DNA of 64,000 nt from Bifidobacterium stellenboschense (lineage in GTDB: Bacteria; Actinomycetota; Actinomycetes; Actinomycetales; Bifidobacteriaceae): the NCBI RefSeq assembly GCF_000741785.1, contig NZ_JGZP01000016.1, positions 112,811 to 176,810 on the forward strand, given 5' to 3'. The notes under the pieces are model-generated. The model was given only the letters and a program-made list of their open reading frames with translations, was not told the origin of the DNA and did no database searches. Of this stretch, positions 16,427-24,196 are shown one piece after another; the first letter of the stretch is position 1; every line of letters begins with the position of its first letter. Position numbers and translations under genes: made by a program.

Positions 16427-17242
16427 ATGGTTCCCACGCTTGAGCAGATCGAAGAGCTTCACCACAAGATCGCGCCTTCCGAAGAGGCGTACGACCTGAT
16501 CCACACGCATTGCGTGATCGTCGCGCGCATCGCCCGCATGCTCGCGCATCGCCAGAACATGCTGTTCGCGCGCCGCTGCACGCTGCCGAAGGATGCGGCG
16601 GAACTGGCCGCGCCGTCAGCGGAAGGCGCGGAGGCGGTGCTCGCCGGAATCGAGGCGGGGGAGGGCGCCGCCGCCGGGACCGGTGTGTCCGGGGAGTCAA
16701 CCGCGCGTGACCTCCTCGCCGTACCACCGTCCGACGGAGTGACTGGCGGGCATGTGCCGCCGCGGCTCATCGACGAGCATCTGGTCACGATCGGCGGACT
16801 GCTGCACGACATCGGCACGTACAAAGTGCTCAAGCATGACGGCACCGACGGCGAACCGCTGAAATTCGCCGGCAAGAAGTACATCAAGCACGGTCTGCTC
16901 GGCTACGAGTACCTGCTGGAGAACGGCGTGGACGAGGAGATCGCGCAGTTCGCGCGCAACCACACCGGCGTCGGACTCACGCGCGACGACGTGATCCGTC
17001 AGGAGCTGCCGCTGCCGCCGGCCGACTACGTGCCGGTAAACCTCGAACAGGAGACCGTGATGGTGGCGGACAAGTACAACAGCAAGTCGCTGCCCGCCAA
17101 GTTCGTCACCGCGGAAAGCTACACGAAGCGCGCGGCCCGCTTCGGCGAGGAGAACAAGCGCCGCTGGCTGGAACTCCTCGACCAGTACGGCGTCGTCGAC
17201 GTGCGCCCCCTCGCCAAGGAATACGGCATGGTCATCGTGTGA
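16427..17242 (+). CDS. HD-domain metal-dependent phosphohydrolase
   Basis: This 271-residue protein shows the HD-domain metal ligands: His in IHTHCVIVARIA near residue 27, the HD pair in GGLLHDIGTY near residue 124, and a later His in ARNHTGVGL. A low-complexity Ala/Glu/Gly/Thr insertion of about 50 residues lies between the first and second motif. HD proteins hydrolyse phosphoesters of nucleotides or related compounds; the exact substrate is not readable from the sequence. The C-terminal third looks helical. It may be co-expressed with the amidotransferase upstream. Confidence 0.85.
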   Translation: MVPTLEQIEELHHKIAPSEEAYDLIHTHCVIVARIARMLAHRQNMLFARRCTLPKDAAELAAPSAEGAEAVLAGIEAGEGAAAGTGVSGESTARDLLAVPPSDGVTGGHVPPRLIDEHLVTIGGLLHDIGTYKVLKHDGTDGEPLKFAGKKYIKHGLLGYEYLLENGVDEEIAQFARNHTGVGLTRDDVIRQELPLPPADYVPVNLEQETVMVADKYNSKSLPAKFVTAESYTKRAARFGEENKRRWLELLDQYGVVDVRPLAKEYGMVIV

Positions 17243-17260
17243 GGGCTGTGCCTACACATG

Positions 17261-17536
17261 TGGCCCCCTCTGATGGGACATCGCCGTGGAGCAAACGCCG
17301 GAGGCGTTTGTAGGCGATGTGCGAGCCGGCAGGCGAGCCGATTTGAGGCCAGCCGAAGGCTGCCCGTAATCGCGGTCGGGCTGTCAGCCGAAGGCTGACT
17401 GGGGGAGAGTAGAGGAGCGGCCGCAGGGCGCGGGAGATACTGCATCGGCCGAAGGCCGATTCTATTTCCTGCGGCCTGCGGCCGGTGTCTCTCCCCCACC
17501 CGGCTTCGCCGGGAGCCCCCTCGTCAGAGGGGGCCG
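17261..17536. repeat. GC-rich composite palindromic repeats between convergent genes
   Basis: This fills the gap between the HD gene and the ABC-like gene. It contains the CCGTGGAGCAAACG hairpin block (17284-17317) also found at 9723, AGCCGAAGGCTG and GTCAGCCGAAGGCTGAC palindromes, CGGCCGAAGGCCG near 17445-17457, GCGGCCTGCGGCC, and a terminal CCCGGCTTCGCCGGG with flanking CCCCCT...AGGGGG. One or more of these probably ends transcription from both sides. Confidence 0.7.
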
Positions 17537-17549
17537 ATTCGAATTGGTT

Positions 17550-18878
17550 TCAGTCGGCGAGGGAGAATACCTCGTCGGCGGCTTGCGCGACCTCGTCGGA
17601 GGCGGTGACGATGATGACGGCGCGCTTCGGGTCGCGGGCGTGCGCGATCGAGGCGAGCAGGTCCAGAATCGCGGCCGCGTCCCCCTCATCCAGCCCCTTC
17701 GTCGGCTCGTCGAGGATCACGACGTCCGCCTCGCAGCTGATCGCGCGGGCGATCGCCACGCGACGCTGTTCGACGAGCGGCAGCTCGCGCAGCGGGCGCC
17801 CGCTCGTCGCCTCGGAGAATCCGACGCGGTCGAGCAGTTCGCGCGCGACGACCGGCTTCGGCTTCAGATACGTGCGTCCGGACGCGTCCATCGCGTACCG
17901 CACGTTCGATTCCGCGTCGAGGTCGCCGCGCACCGCGTAGCGCTGCGGCACGATGCCGAGACGATGCCCGCGCAGCTCGTTGATCTCCAGTTCCGCGAGA
18001 TTCGAGCTCTTCGTCATCGCCGTGCCGGACGTGGGCAGCTGGTAGCCGCCGAGCACCTCCATCAGCGTGACGCGCTGCTCCGGATCGTCCGTGTCCGGCA
18101 GCACGCGGATTGCGTATAGCGAGCCCGCGTAGCAGGCGAGCGACACGTTGTCGAGCACGTGGCGCCCGGTCTTGCGGTTCGTCGTGGTCGCATGGTTGAG
18201 CGAGAACGTCGGGTACGACTTGAGCAGCACGCGGTCGCCGACCTGCCGGTCGAGCGCCCGTTCGGAACGCTTCGCCGACGCCTTGATCTCGTTCGGGTCG
18301 GCGTTCGCGCTGACGTCGTGGTTCTTCGCGGCCAGCGCGAGCGTCTCGTTGACGCGTCGCGCGTTCGCCGCCGTGGCCGCCGCGCTCGTCTCCTTGGGAT
18401 TCGCGTCGGCCGCCTTGTCTGCGGCGGTGTCGGCGGTGTCGGTCGTTTCCGCGGTTTCCGCGGGTTCGGCGGCGGTCGCGTCGCCTTCCGCGGCATCGTC
18501 CGTCGCCTCGGCTTCGCCCGCGGCGTCCGTTTCGCCGGAAACGGACACCGGCACGGTCTCGTCTGCTGCGTCGGTGTCGACGGCGTCCGACGATTCGTCG
18601 TCCGCATCGTCCGTTGCGTCGGCATCCGTCAGATCGTCGATGGCGAACGCGATCGACGTGTCGGCCGCGTCGTCGTCCTCGTCGTAGACGACGCTGAACT
18701 CGACCGGCTGCGCGTCGACGTCGTCGACCTCGTCGTCGGATTCCACGGCGTTGTCGGATGTCTCGCCGACGCCGTCCTTCTCGACGGATTCCGTGGCCTC
18801 GTCGATGACCGTCTCGTCGGCCGTGACGTCGTCCTTCTCGACGGTCGGCTCGGTCTTGTCGATGTCCTGCTCGCTCAT
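17550..18878 (-). CDS. Degenerate ABC-transporter ATPase-like protein with acidic N-terminal extension
   Basis: This is a 442-residue protein. Residues 1 to about 215 are an Asp/Glu/Ala/Thr-rich disordered region. The rest aligns with MacB/LolD-type ABC ATPases: VSLACYAGSLYAI, then GGYQLPTSG, LGIVPQ (Q-loop), ADVVILDEPTKGLDEGD (Walker B and D-loop). But the Walker A GxxGxGKST is replaced by RVLPDTDDPEQR, the LSGGQ signature by LPLVEQ, and the H-loop His after VIIVT is missing. ATP hydrolysis therefore seems unlikely unless a partner supplies it. GGAGGA precedes the ATG, which overlaps the stop of the FtsX-like gene (ATGA), so the pair is translationally coupled. The frame upstream of 18878 is a shadow of that gene. 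Confidence 0.85.
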   Translation of the reverse strand: MSEQDIDKTEPTVEKDDVTADETVIDEATESVEKDGVGETSDNAVESDDEVDDVDAQPVEFSVVYDEDDDAADTSIAFAIDDLTDADATDDADDESSDAVDTDAADETVPVSVSGETDAAGEAEATDDAAEGDATAAEPAETAETTDTADTAADKAADANPKETSAAATAANARRVNETLALAAKNHDVSANADPNEIKASAKRSERALDRQVGDRVLLKSYPTFSLNHATTTNRKTGRHVLDNVSLACYAGSLYAIRVLPDTDDPEQRVTLMEVLGGYQLPTSGTAMTKSSNLAELEINELRGHRLGIVPQRYAVRGDLDAESNVRYAMDASGRTYLKPKPVVARELLDRVGFSEATSGRPLRELPLVEQRRVAIARAISCEADVVILDEPTKGLDEGDAAAILDLLASIAHARDPKRAVIIVTASDEVAQAADEVFSLAD

Positions 18879-20218
18879 GCCTTGTCCTCCGAAATCTCCG
18901 ATGCCTTGAACAGATTCGCGTTGGGGAACGTCGCCGGCCGCAGCATCGCGACGATCGCGAGCGCGACGACGACGCCGATCGACTGCCAGACCAACGGCCA
19001 GACGATGCCGGACGTGACGGGCGTGGCGTTGCCGTCGGCCAGCGCGGCGCCGATCGCGCCCGCGCCCAGGCCGCCGGCGAGCAGGCCGATTACGGCCGGA
19101 ACCACGGTGAGCATGAACGTCTCGACCATGAACTGCCAGCCGAGGCGCGGCTTCGTCACACCGGAGACGAGCGCCATGCCGATCTCGTCGGTGCGACCGA
19201 ACCAGGTGCGTGCGATGGTGAGCGCCGCGAGCACGATGCAGCCGCCGAGCGCGACCACCCACAGGACGATGCGCGTGCGGGAGGCGGCGTCGCCGAGCGG
19301 CTTGATCGACGCCTCGTACTCGTCGAGCGACGGGGAGACGAGCTCGTAGCCCTTCGGCAGCTTCGCCTTCGTGACGAGCTTGACGAACTTCTTGTAGGTG
19401 GCCGTATCGGAGAACTGGAACACGATGTCGAGATCCGGCTTCGACCAGTCGTTCTTCGGATCGTCGCTCTCCTTGGTGACGCCCATCGTGTACGTGGTGG
19501 CGTAGGCGGAGTAGATCACGTTGTCGCGGTTGTCCTTCGCGTACTTGCCGTCGCCGTTCGAGCCGGCCGCGTCGTCGTACTCGTAGATGCCCTGCACGGT
19601 GAACTCGTAGGTCTTCGACGTGTCCGTCGGGTCGCCGACCTTGAACTTGTCGCCCACCTTGAGGTTGTTCTTCGCGGCCACGGCCTTGGAGATCAGCGCG
19701 CCCGTCGCCGTCGTGTCGGTGAACGTGAGCTTCTTGCCGGAGGTCAGATGGTAGGAGCCGAACTCGTTGGCCTTCACGGCGTTGTCGTCGTAGAAGGCGC
19801 GCAATTGGAACTCGCCGCCCGTCTTGTCGGCCGAGGATTCCGTGCCCGCGCTGCCGGCGATCGCCTTGATCGACGAGGACTGACGCACCGGCACCGTGGA
19901 GATCAGCGAATACGTGAACGTGAGGTTCTGCTCCTGCATCTTCTCCGCGTACGGCTCGTAGTCGGTGAGCGTGAGATAGCGGGAGGTGGTCGACTTCGCG
20001 TCGTCGGACTTCATCGTGGCCTGCGTGGCGGCGGTCGGGCGCAGCACCGCGTTCGGGTTCTGCGCATCGTAGGCGCTGCCGTAGGCGGTGTCGCTCGCCT
20101 GCACGATCGCGAGCGAGGCGATCGTGCCGAACGAGACGAGCAGCGTGACCACCACGGTCAGCACTGAGATCGCCCAGCGGCGTGACACGGCGCGCCAGGC
20201 GTTGGTGAGAACGAACAT
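18875..20218 (-). CDS. FtsX/MacB-like ABC transporter permease
   Basis: This 447-residue membrane protein has one N-terminal membrane helix (about residues 16-38), an extracytoplasmic domain of about 270 residues rich in Lys, Asp and Thr, and three C-terminal helices (about 310-430). This is the FtsX-like permease layout. GGAGAA stands 7 nt before ATG 20218. MacB-type systems transmit force across the membrane to act on lipids, peptides or wall enzymes. Here the only adjacent ATPase-like partner lacks the key ATPase motifs, so the pair may work as a sensor or scaffold, or borrow another ATPase. Confidence 0.85.
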   Translation of the reverse strand: MFVLTNAWRAVSRRWAISVLTVVVTLLVSFGTIASLAIVQASDTAYGSAYDAQNPNAVLRPTAATQATMKSDDAKSTTSRYLTLTDYEPYAEKMQEQNLTFTYSLISTVPVRQSSSIKAIAGSAGTESSADKTGGEFQLRAFYDDNAVKANEFGSYHLTSGKKLTFTDTTATGALISKAVAAKNNLKVGDKFKVGDPTDTSKTYEFTVQGIYEYDDAAGSNGDGKYAKDNRDNVIYSAYATTYTMGVTKESDDPKNDWSKPDLDIVFQFSDTATYKKFVKLVTKAKLPKGYELVSPSLDEYEASIKPLGDAASRTRIVLWVVALGGCIVLAALTIARTWFGRTDEIGMALVSGVTKPRLGWQFMVETFMLTVVPAVIGLLAGGLGAGAIGAALADGNATPVTSGIVWPLVWQSIGVVVALAIVAMLRPATFPNANLFKASEISEDKA

Positions 20219-20487
20219 ATGCTGCTTCTCCAGTCCTCTATATCCCTATGCGCGCGGGGCGGGCGGCCTCCGGTCGGGGCCGGGGTGGCCGGGCGACCGG
20301 CACCGGGCCCGGGACGACCGGGCATGGCCGCGGCCCGCGCACGTTTCGCTATAACAGTAAGACACTACGTCGGCAAATGTGGGGGTTCTCTTGCCTCAGG
20401 CTGTGAGGTGGCTGGGAACGGACCGGCTTTCGTGAACCGGCACCCCGAAAGTGGGACAATATAAGAAGAACAGGGAAGGAGTCCATC

Positions 20488-22110
20488 ATGATGGAGCCAT
20501 ACAAGCGGCCGGGCATCGACGACCGGCCCGACTATGAGAAGGCGTTGAGCGCCGAAGACAAGGCCTCGGTCTCCCGACTCGCCGCAGACCCGCATCGCAT
20601 CGCCCCGGAATCGTCCGTCGAACAGCCGACCGCGCAGGCCGCCCGCCTCGCGACGGAAGGCACCGCGTCGGTCGTCGCCGCCGCGCGCATCGACGCCGCC
20701 GTACCCGACTACGCGTCATCGTTCCTCGACATGCGCGACCCGATGGTCGCCGCCGACGGCGAACGCCCCGACGCCGTGCAGCTCTCCCACCTCAAGTGGG
20801 GGTTCGCCGTCGGCTCGTTCCTCGCCGCCGCGCCGTGGGCCGCCGTCAACCTCGTCGGCCTGCCGAACCAGATCGCGCGCGGCGCCGGCTTCGACATGGG
20901 ACTCGCCGACCCGGCAGCCGCCCTGCGCGCCGGATCCCTCGCGCCCGTCCTGTCCGCGATGATCATCCTCGGCGCCGCGTGGAGCCTCCTGTTCACGCCG
21001 CTCGTCGCCGCGTTGTCCGACCGCACGCGCATCCCCGCGGGCCGCCGCACGCCGTGGCTCGTCGCCGGCGGCGTGCTGTCCGCGCTGTCCGCGCTCGCGC
21101 TCGGCGCGACGACCGCCACGGTCCCCATCGTCATCCTGTGGACGATCCTGCAGTTCACGTACGCGATGCTCGTCGCGCCGCTCGCCGCCGCCGTCGCCGA
21201 ACGCGTGCCCGACAAGTTCCGCGACGAGACGGAACGCTGGAACGCGATCGGCGTGATCGCCGGGCAGGCGGCGGGCGGCGTGGTCGGCGGCCTCGCCATC
21301 GGCTTCGGCGCGTTCAACCCGTTCCTGTGCGCGGCCGTCATGTTCGCCGTGTCCGGCGCGGCCGCCGTGCTCGTGTGGCCGCGCGAACCGTCCAGCGCGG
21401 AACAGCCGCGCGTGCGGTTCAGCTGGCGCGACGTGCTCGACGCGGCGTCGCTGCGCCTGCCGCGCGGAACCGCGGCCGCGACGGCCGACGTGGCGCGGTT
21501 CCGTCGCCTGTTCCTCTCGCGCGTGTTCATGACCGCCGCGTCCGCGGCGACCGGCGTCTACCTGTGGTACGTCGTGCGGTTCGCCGTGTACGGCGACGAT
21601 CCGGCGCTCACCGCCGCGCCGATGACGCTGCCCGCCGGCGTGCTCGTCGCGCTGCTCGCGCTCGCCACGTTCGCCGGCACGCTGCTCGCGACGACCTCCG
21701 CCGGCGCCGTCACCGACAAGTTCGCCGAAGGATTCGGACCGTGGTGGCGTGGATCGCACGTGGCCGTCGTGTGCGCGTGCGTGCTGTACGCGATCGGCCT
21801 GCTCGCCGGACTCGCAATCGTGACGATCGGCGGCGAACGCAGCCTCATGGTGTTCTCGTTCGTGGCCGGGTATGCGGGCGGATTGTACGACGTGCTCGTC
21901 CAGCCGCTCGTCGTCGACGCGCTGCCGGACCCGCACGAGGCCGGACGATACCTGCGCGCGTATGCGAACGCGAAGCCGCTCGGCCTGGCGCTCGGCGCGG
22001 GATTGGGCTCGGGTGCGGTCGCCGTGGCGCCGGCGTCGTTCGGCTACATGGCGGTGTTCCCCGCCGCGATTGCGTGCGTGCTGCTCGCCGCGCTGTTCCT
22101 GCGCAGGTAG
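20488..22110 (+). CDS. MFS transporter, glycoside/sucrose-type
   Basis: This is a 540-residue protein. After a hydrophilic N-terminal extension of about 95 residues come 12 predicted membrane helices. The loop between helices 2 and 3 reads LSDRTRIPAGRRTPWL, the GPH/sucrose-transporter form of the MFS signature. The likely substrate is a sugar or glycoside taken up with a cation. AAGGAG precedes ATG 20488 (ATG 20491 is also possible). A LacI-type regulator gene follows 290 nt downstream in the same direction, which fits sugar-responsive control. Codons are extremely GC-rich. Confidence 0.85.
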   Translation: MMEPYKRPGIDDRPDYEKALSAEDKASVSRLAADPHRIAPESSVEQPTAQAARLATEGTASVVAAARIDAAVPDYASSFLDMRDPMVAADGERPDAVQLSHLKWGFAVGSFLAAAPWAAVNLVGLPNQIARGAGFDMGLADPAAALRAGSLAPVLSAMIILGAAWSLLFTPLVAALSDRTRIPAGRRTPWLVAGGVLSALSALALGATTATVPIVILWTILQFTYAMLVAPLAAAVAERVPDKFRDETERWNAIGVIAGQAAGGVVGGLAIGFGAFNPFLCAAVMFAVSGAAAVLVWPREPSSAEQPRVRFSWRDVLDAASLRLPRGTAAATADVARFRRLFLSRVFMTAASAATGVYLWYVVRFAVYGDDPALTAAPMTLPAGVLVALLALATFAGTLLATTSAGAVTDKFAEGFGPWWRGSHVAVVCACVLYAIGLLAGLAIVTIGGERSLMVFSFVAGYAGGLYDVLVQPLVVDALPDPHEAGRYLRAYANAKPLGLALGAGLGSGAVAVAPASFGYMAVFPAAIACVLLAALFLRR

Positions 22111-22118
22111 GAGGCGTG

Positions 22119-22312
22119 CGCCGGCCCAGCTGGCGGGGGCTGTAACGAGGGAGCAACGGACTCGGCCCCCGCTGGCGGGGGCTGTCGGCGGAGCCGACTG
22201 GGGGTGGTTGTGCGGGTCGGGGACCACCCTCAGTCTCACTGCGTTCGACAGCTCCCGCCGGCGGGAGCGGGGAATGGTCGGGTCTCGTGGTTCTGCTGGC
22301 GGGGGCGGGGCG
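22119..22312. repeat. Large composite inverted repeat of the GC-rich family
   Basis: A forward unit (GGCCCCCGCTGGCGGGGGC, then GTCGGCGGAGCCGAC and TGGGGGTGG) is followed after about 18 nt by an inverted unit (GACCACCCTCAG ... GCTCCCGCCGGCGGGAGC, ending near 22267). The two can fold back on each other. It lies between the MFS gene and the LacI gene. Confidence 0.75.
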
Positions 22313-22400
22313 GAAGAGTGAAGTACGATAGTCCCGTATATGGGGCGGTGGCCGTGGAGGCTGGAAGCCTGGAAGTCATAGCGCGAAAAGGGAGTGGTGC

Positions 22401-23705
22401 ATGGTCGGTATGCGTGACGTGGCCCGTCGGGCAGGAACCTCGGTGAGCACGGTGTCGCTCGTCGTCAACGGCACCGGATACGTGTCCGACGAGATGCGCA
22501 AACGTGTGCAGGACGCGATGGACGCGCTCGGCTACATCCCCAACGAGCTTGCACGCAACTTCTACCGCGACCGCACCAACATGGTCGGCGTGATCGTGCC
22601 GACCGTCCGTCACCCGTTCTTCGCCACGTTCGTCGCCGCCCTGCAGCGCGGGTTCTCGGCGCGCGGCATGCGCGTCGTCCTGTGCTCGGTGGCGGACACC
22701 GGCAAGGACGAATCCGAGTACATCGACATGCTGCGCCGGCACATGATGGACGGCATCGTCATGGCCGCGCACACGCGCCATCCCGCCGATTATTGGACGT
22801 CGATCGACCGTCCGATCGTCGCGTTCGACCGGTATCTCGGCGAGGGCGTGCCGTCGGTGCGCTCCGACCACGAGCAGGGCGGCCGCATCGTCGCGCGCGA
22901 GCTGATAGCGTCCGGCGCGCGTCATGTCGCGCTGGTCGGCGGTCCGCGCGCCCAGTTCCACGATCTGTCGGACGATGATCTGTCGGACGGCAATCGTAAT
23001 CCGTCGGACGTCGATTCGTTGGACGTCGCGTCCGCCGCGTCGCCGTCCGCCGCGCCGCATCCGGAATCCACGTTCCCCACCGTGCGCTACTACCTCACGC
23101 TGGAACGTGAGCTGGACGCGGCCGGCATCGCGCACGAGTACGTCGAGGCGGGCGGCGTCGACGATTTCGCCGGATACGTCGCCGCCGTGCGCGGCCTGTT
23201 CGACCGTCGCGGACGCGCGGTCGACGGTGGTGACGCCGGTAACGTCGACGGCGGTGACGGCGGCGTCGCGCCCGTCGCGACGGACGCCGCCGTGCCGCCC
23301 GTCGACGCGATCGTCGGCAACGACGTCGTCGCCGCGCTCGCCGTGCAGGAGGCGGCGCGGCGCGGCATCCGCGTACCCGACGACCTCCAGATCGTCGCGT
23401 ACGACGGCACGTATCTCGTCGACGCGGCTGGTGTGCGGCTCACGGCCGTCGCGCAGGATTTCGGCGCGATCGCCGAGCGGATCGTCGACCGGATGATCGC
23501 GCTGATCGGCGGTGGCGGTGACGGCGGTAACCGCGGTGGCGGTGACGGCGGTAACCGCGGTGACGATGACGCGGCTGTCGCGGGTGCCGGTGGTGGTGAC
23601 GGTGCTGGTGACGCCGGCGCGATCGTCAATGATGGCGATGGCGCGGGGGAGCGCGGTGTCACGCTCGTGCCGCTCGTCCTGCGCAAAGCCGATTCGACGC
23701 GGTGA
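22401..23705 (+). CDS. LacI-family transcriptional regulator with low-complexity insertions
   Basis: This is a 434-residue protein; the family norm is about 340. The N-terminal helix-turn-helix (MRDVARRAGTSVSTVSLVVNG) and hinge helix (PNELARNF) are intact, followed by the periplasmic-binding-protein-like sensor domain (VGVIVP, DGIVMAAH, IVGNDVVAALAVQEA, LQIVAYDG). Extra low-complexity segments occur at about residues 197-225, 278-302 and 372-415 (Gly/Asp/Ala-rich, including a 24-bp DNA unit repeated in tandem near 23511-23560). AGGGAG precedes ATG 22401. It probably controls the MFS gene upstream. Confidence 0.9.
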   Translation: MVGMRDVARRAGTSVSTVSLVVNGTGYVSDEMRKRVQDAMDALGYIPNELARNFYRDRTNMVGVIVPTVRHPFFATFVAALQRGFSARGMRVVLCSVADTGKDESEYIDMLRRHMMDGIVMAAHTRHPADYWTSIDRPIVAFDRYLGEGVPSVRSDHEQGGRIVARELIASGARHVALVGGPRAQFHDLSDDDLSDGNRNPSDVDSLDVASAASPSAAPHPESTFPTVRYYLTLERELDAAGIAHEYVEAGGVDDFAGYVAAVRGLFDRRGRAVDGGDAGNVDGGDGGVAPVATDAAVPPVDAIVGNDVVAALAVQEAARRGIRVPDDLQIVAYDGTYLVDAAGVRLTAVAQDFGAIAERIVDRMIALIGGGGDGGNRGGGDGGNRGDDDAAVAGAGGGDGAGDAGAIVNDGDGAGERGVTLVPLVLRKADSTR

Positions 23706-23771
23706 CGGCTGCCGCGCGGCCGGGTAAATGGCCGCGGACCGTCCCGCAGGTTACGTGAATGTGATGGGAAA

Positions 23772-23804
23772 ATGCGACGAATTCGCATGGTTCACATAGT
23801 GAAC
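23772..23804. promoter_or_regulatory. Two adjacent inverted repeats upstream of the leader-peptide transcript
   Basis: ATGCGA-CGAAT-TCGCAT (23772-23788) is followed at once by GTTCAC-ATA-GTGAAC (23790-23804), both perfect. A TATGGT -10 candidate lies at 23834-23839. These look like repressor or activator sites for the leader/MHS transcript. Confidence 0.5.
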
Positions 23805-23904
23805 ATCAGTGGCCGGCGGCGGAACGGCGCTCCTATGGTGTGGAACCAGTTCGAGCGATAACCGCTCGGAGGGAAAACTTCTAGACCGAAAGGAGGCCGC
23901 CGCG

Positions 23905-24012
23905 ATGACTGGATACACTGCCGACACCACCGTTGATGAGTCCGCTATGACGCTCGTCAACGTCGCTCTGCTGTCCGCACGAATTATTATTCCGTCTTCG
24001 CTGGCGGCATGA
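23905..24012 (+). CDS. Leader peptide rich in Val, Leu and Ile
   Basis: This 35-residue ORF has a strong ribosome site (AAAGGAGG at 23889-23896). Its second half reads LVNVALLSARIIIP, with three consecutive ATT isoleucine codons at 23983-23991. Short peptides with runs of the regulated amino acids are typical of attenuators of branched-chain amino acid operons. A hairpin that can compete with a downstream terminator begins directly after the Ile codons (23992). Two ilvC genes lie within 5 kb. An internal ATG at 23947 would give a 21-residue version. The protein product itself probably has no function. Confidence 0.8.
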   Translation: MTGYTADTTVDESAMTLVNVALLSARIIIPSSLAA

Positions 24013-24101
24013 TTCGGCTTACAAGCTTGAGCCCCGTCAGCGAAGGCAGGGCGAGAGCGATTGATGTTGCTTCAAGCCCTGCATGAGATGCGGGGCTTTT
24101 T
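23992..24101 (+). promoter_or_regulatory. Transcription attenuator (predicted branched-chain amino acid control)
   Basis: Segment 1 (CTTCGCTGGCGG, within 23992-24007) can pair with segment 2 (CCGTCAGCGAAG, 24034-24045). The next bases, GCAGGGC (24046-24052), can pair with GCCCTGC (24076-24082), which is also the 5' arm of the terminator AGCCCTGCAT-GAG-ATGCGGGGCT-TTTT (24075-24100). A ribosome stalled on the ATT codons would cover segment 1, free segment 2 and favour the antiterminator. With ample isoleucine the terminator forms. All pairings are visible in the sequence; the ligand specificity is inferred from the codons. Confidence 0.75.
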
Positions 24102-24196
24102 CATTGCCCGTCCACCACGATCCACAAGATCCGGGTGCGCGATGGAATTCCTGCGAAACAGAGAGAGAAACCCCATCCAATTCAGGAGACAATCCC

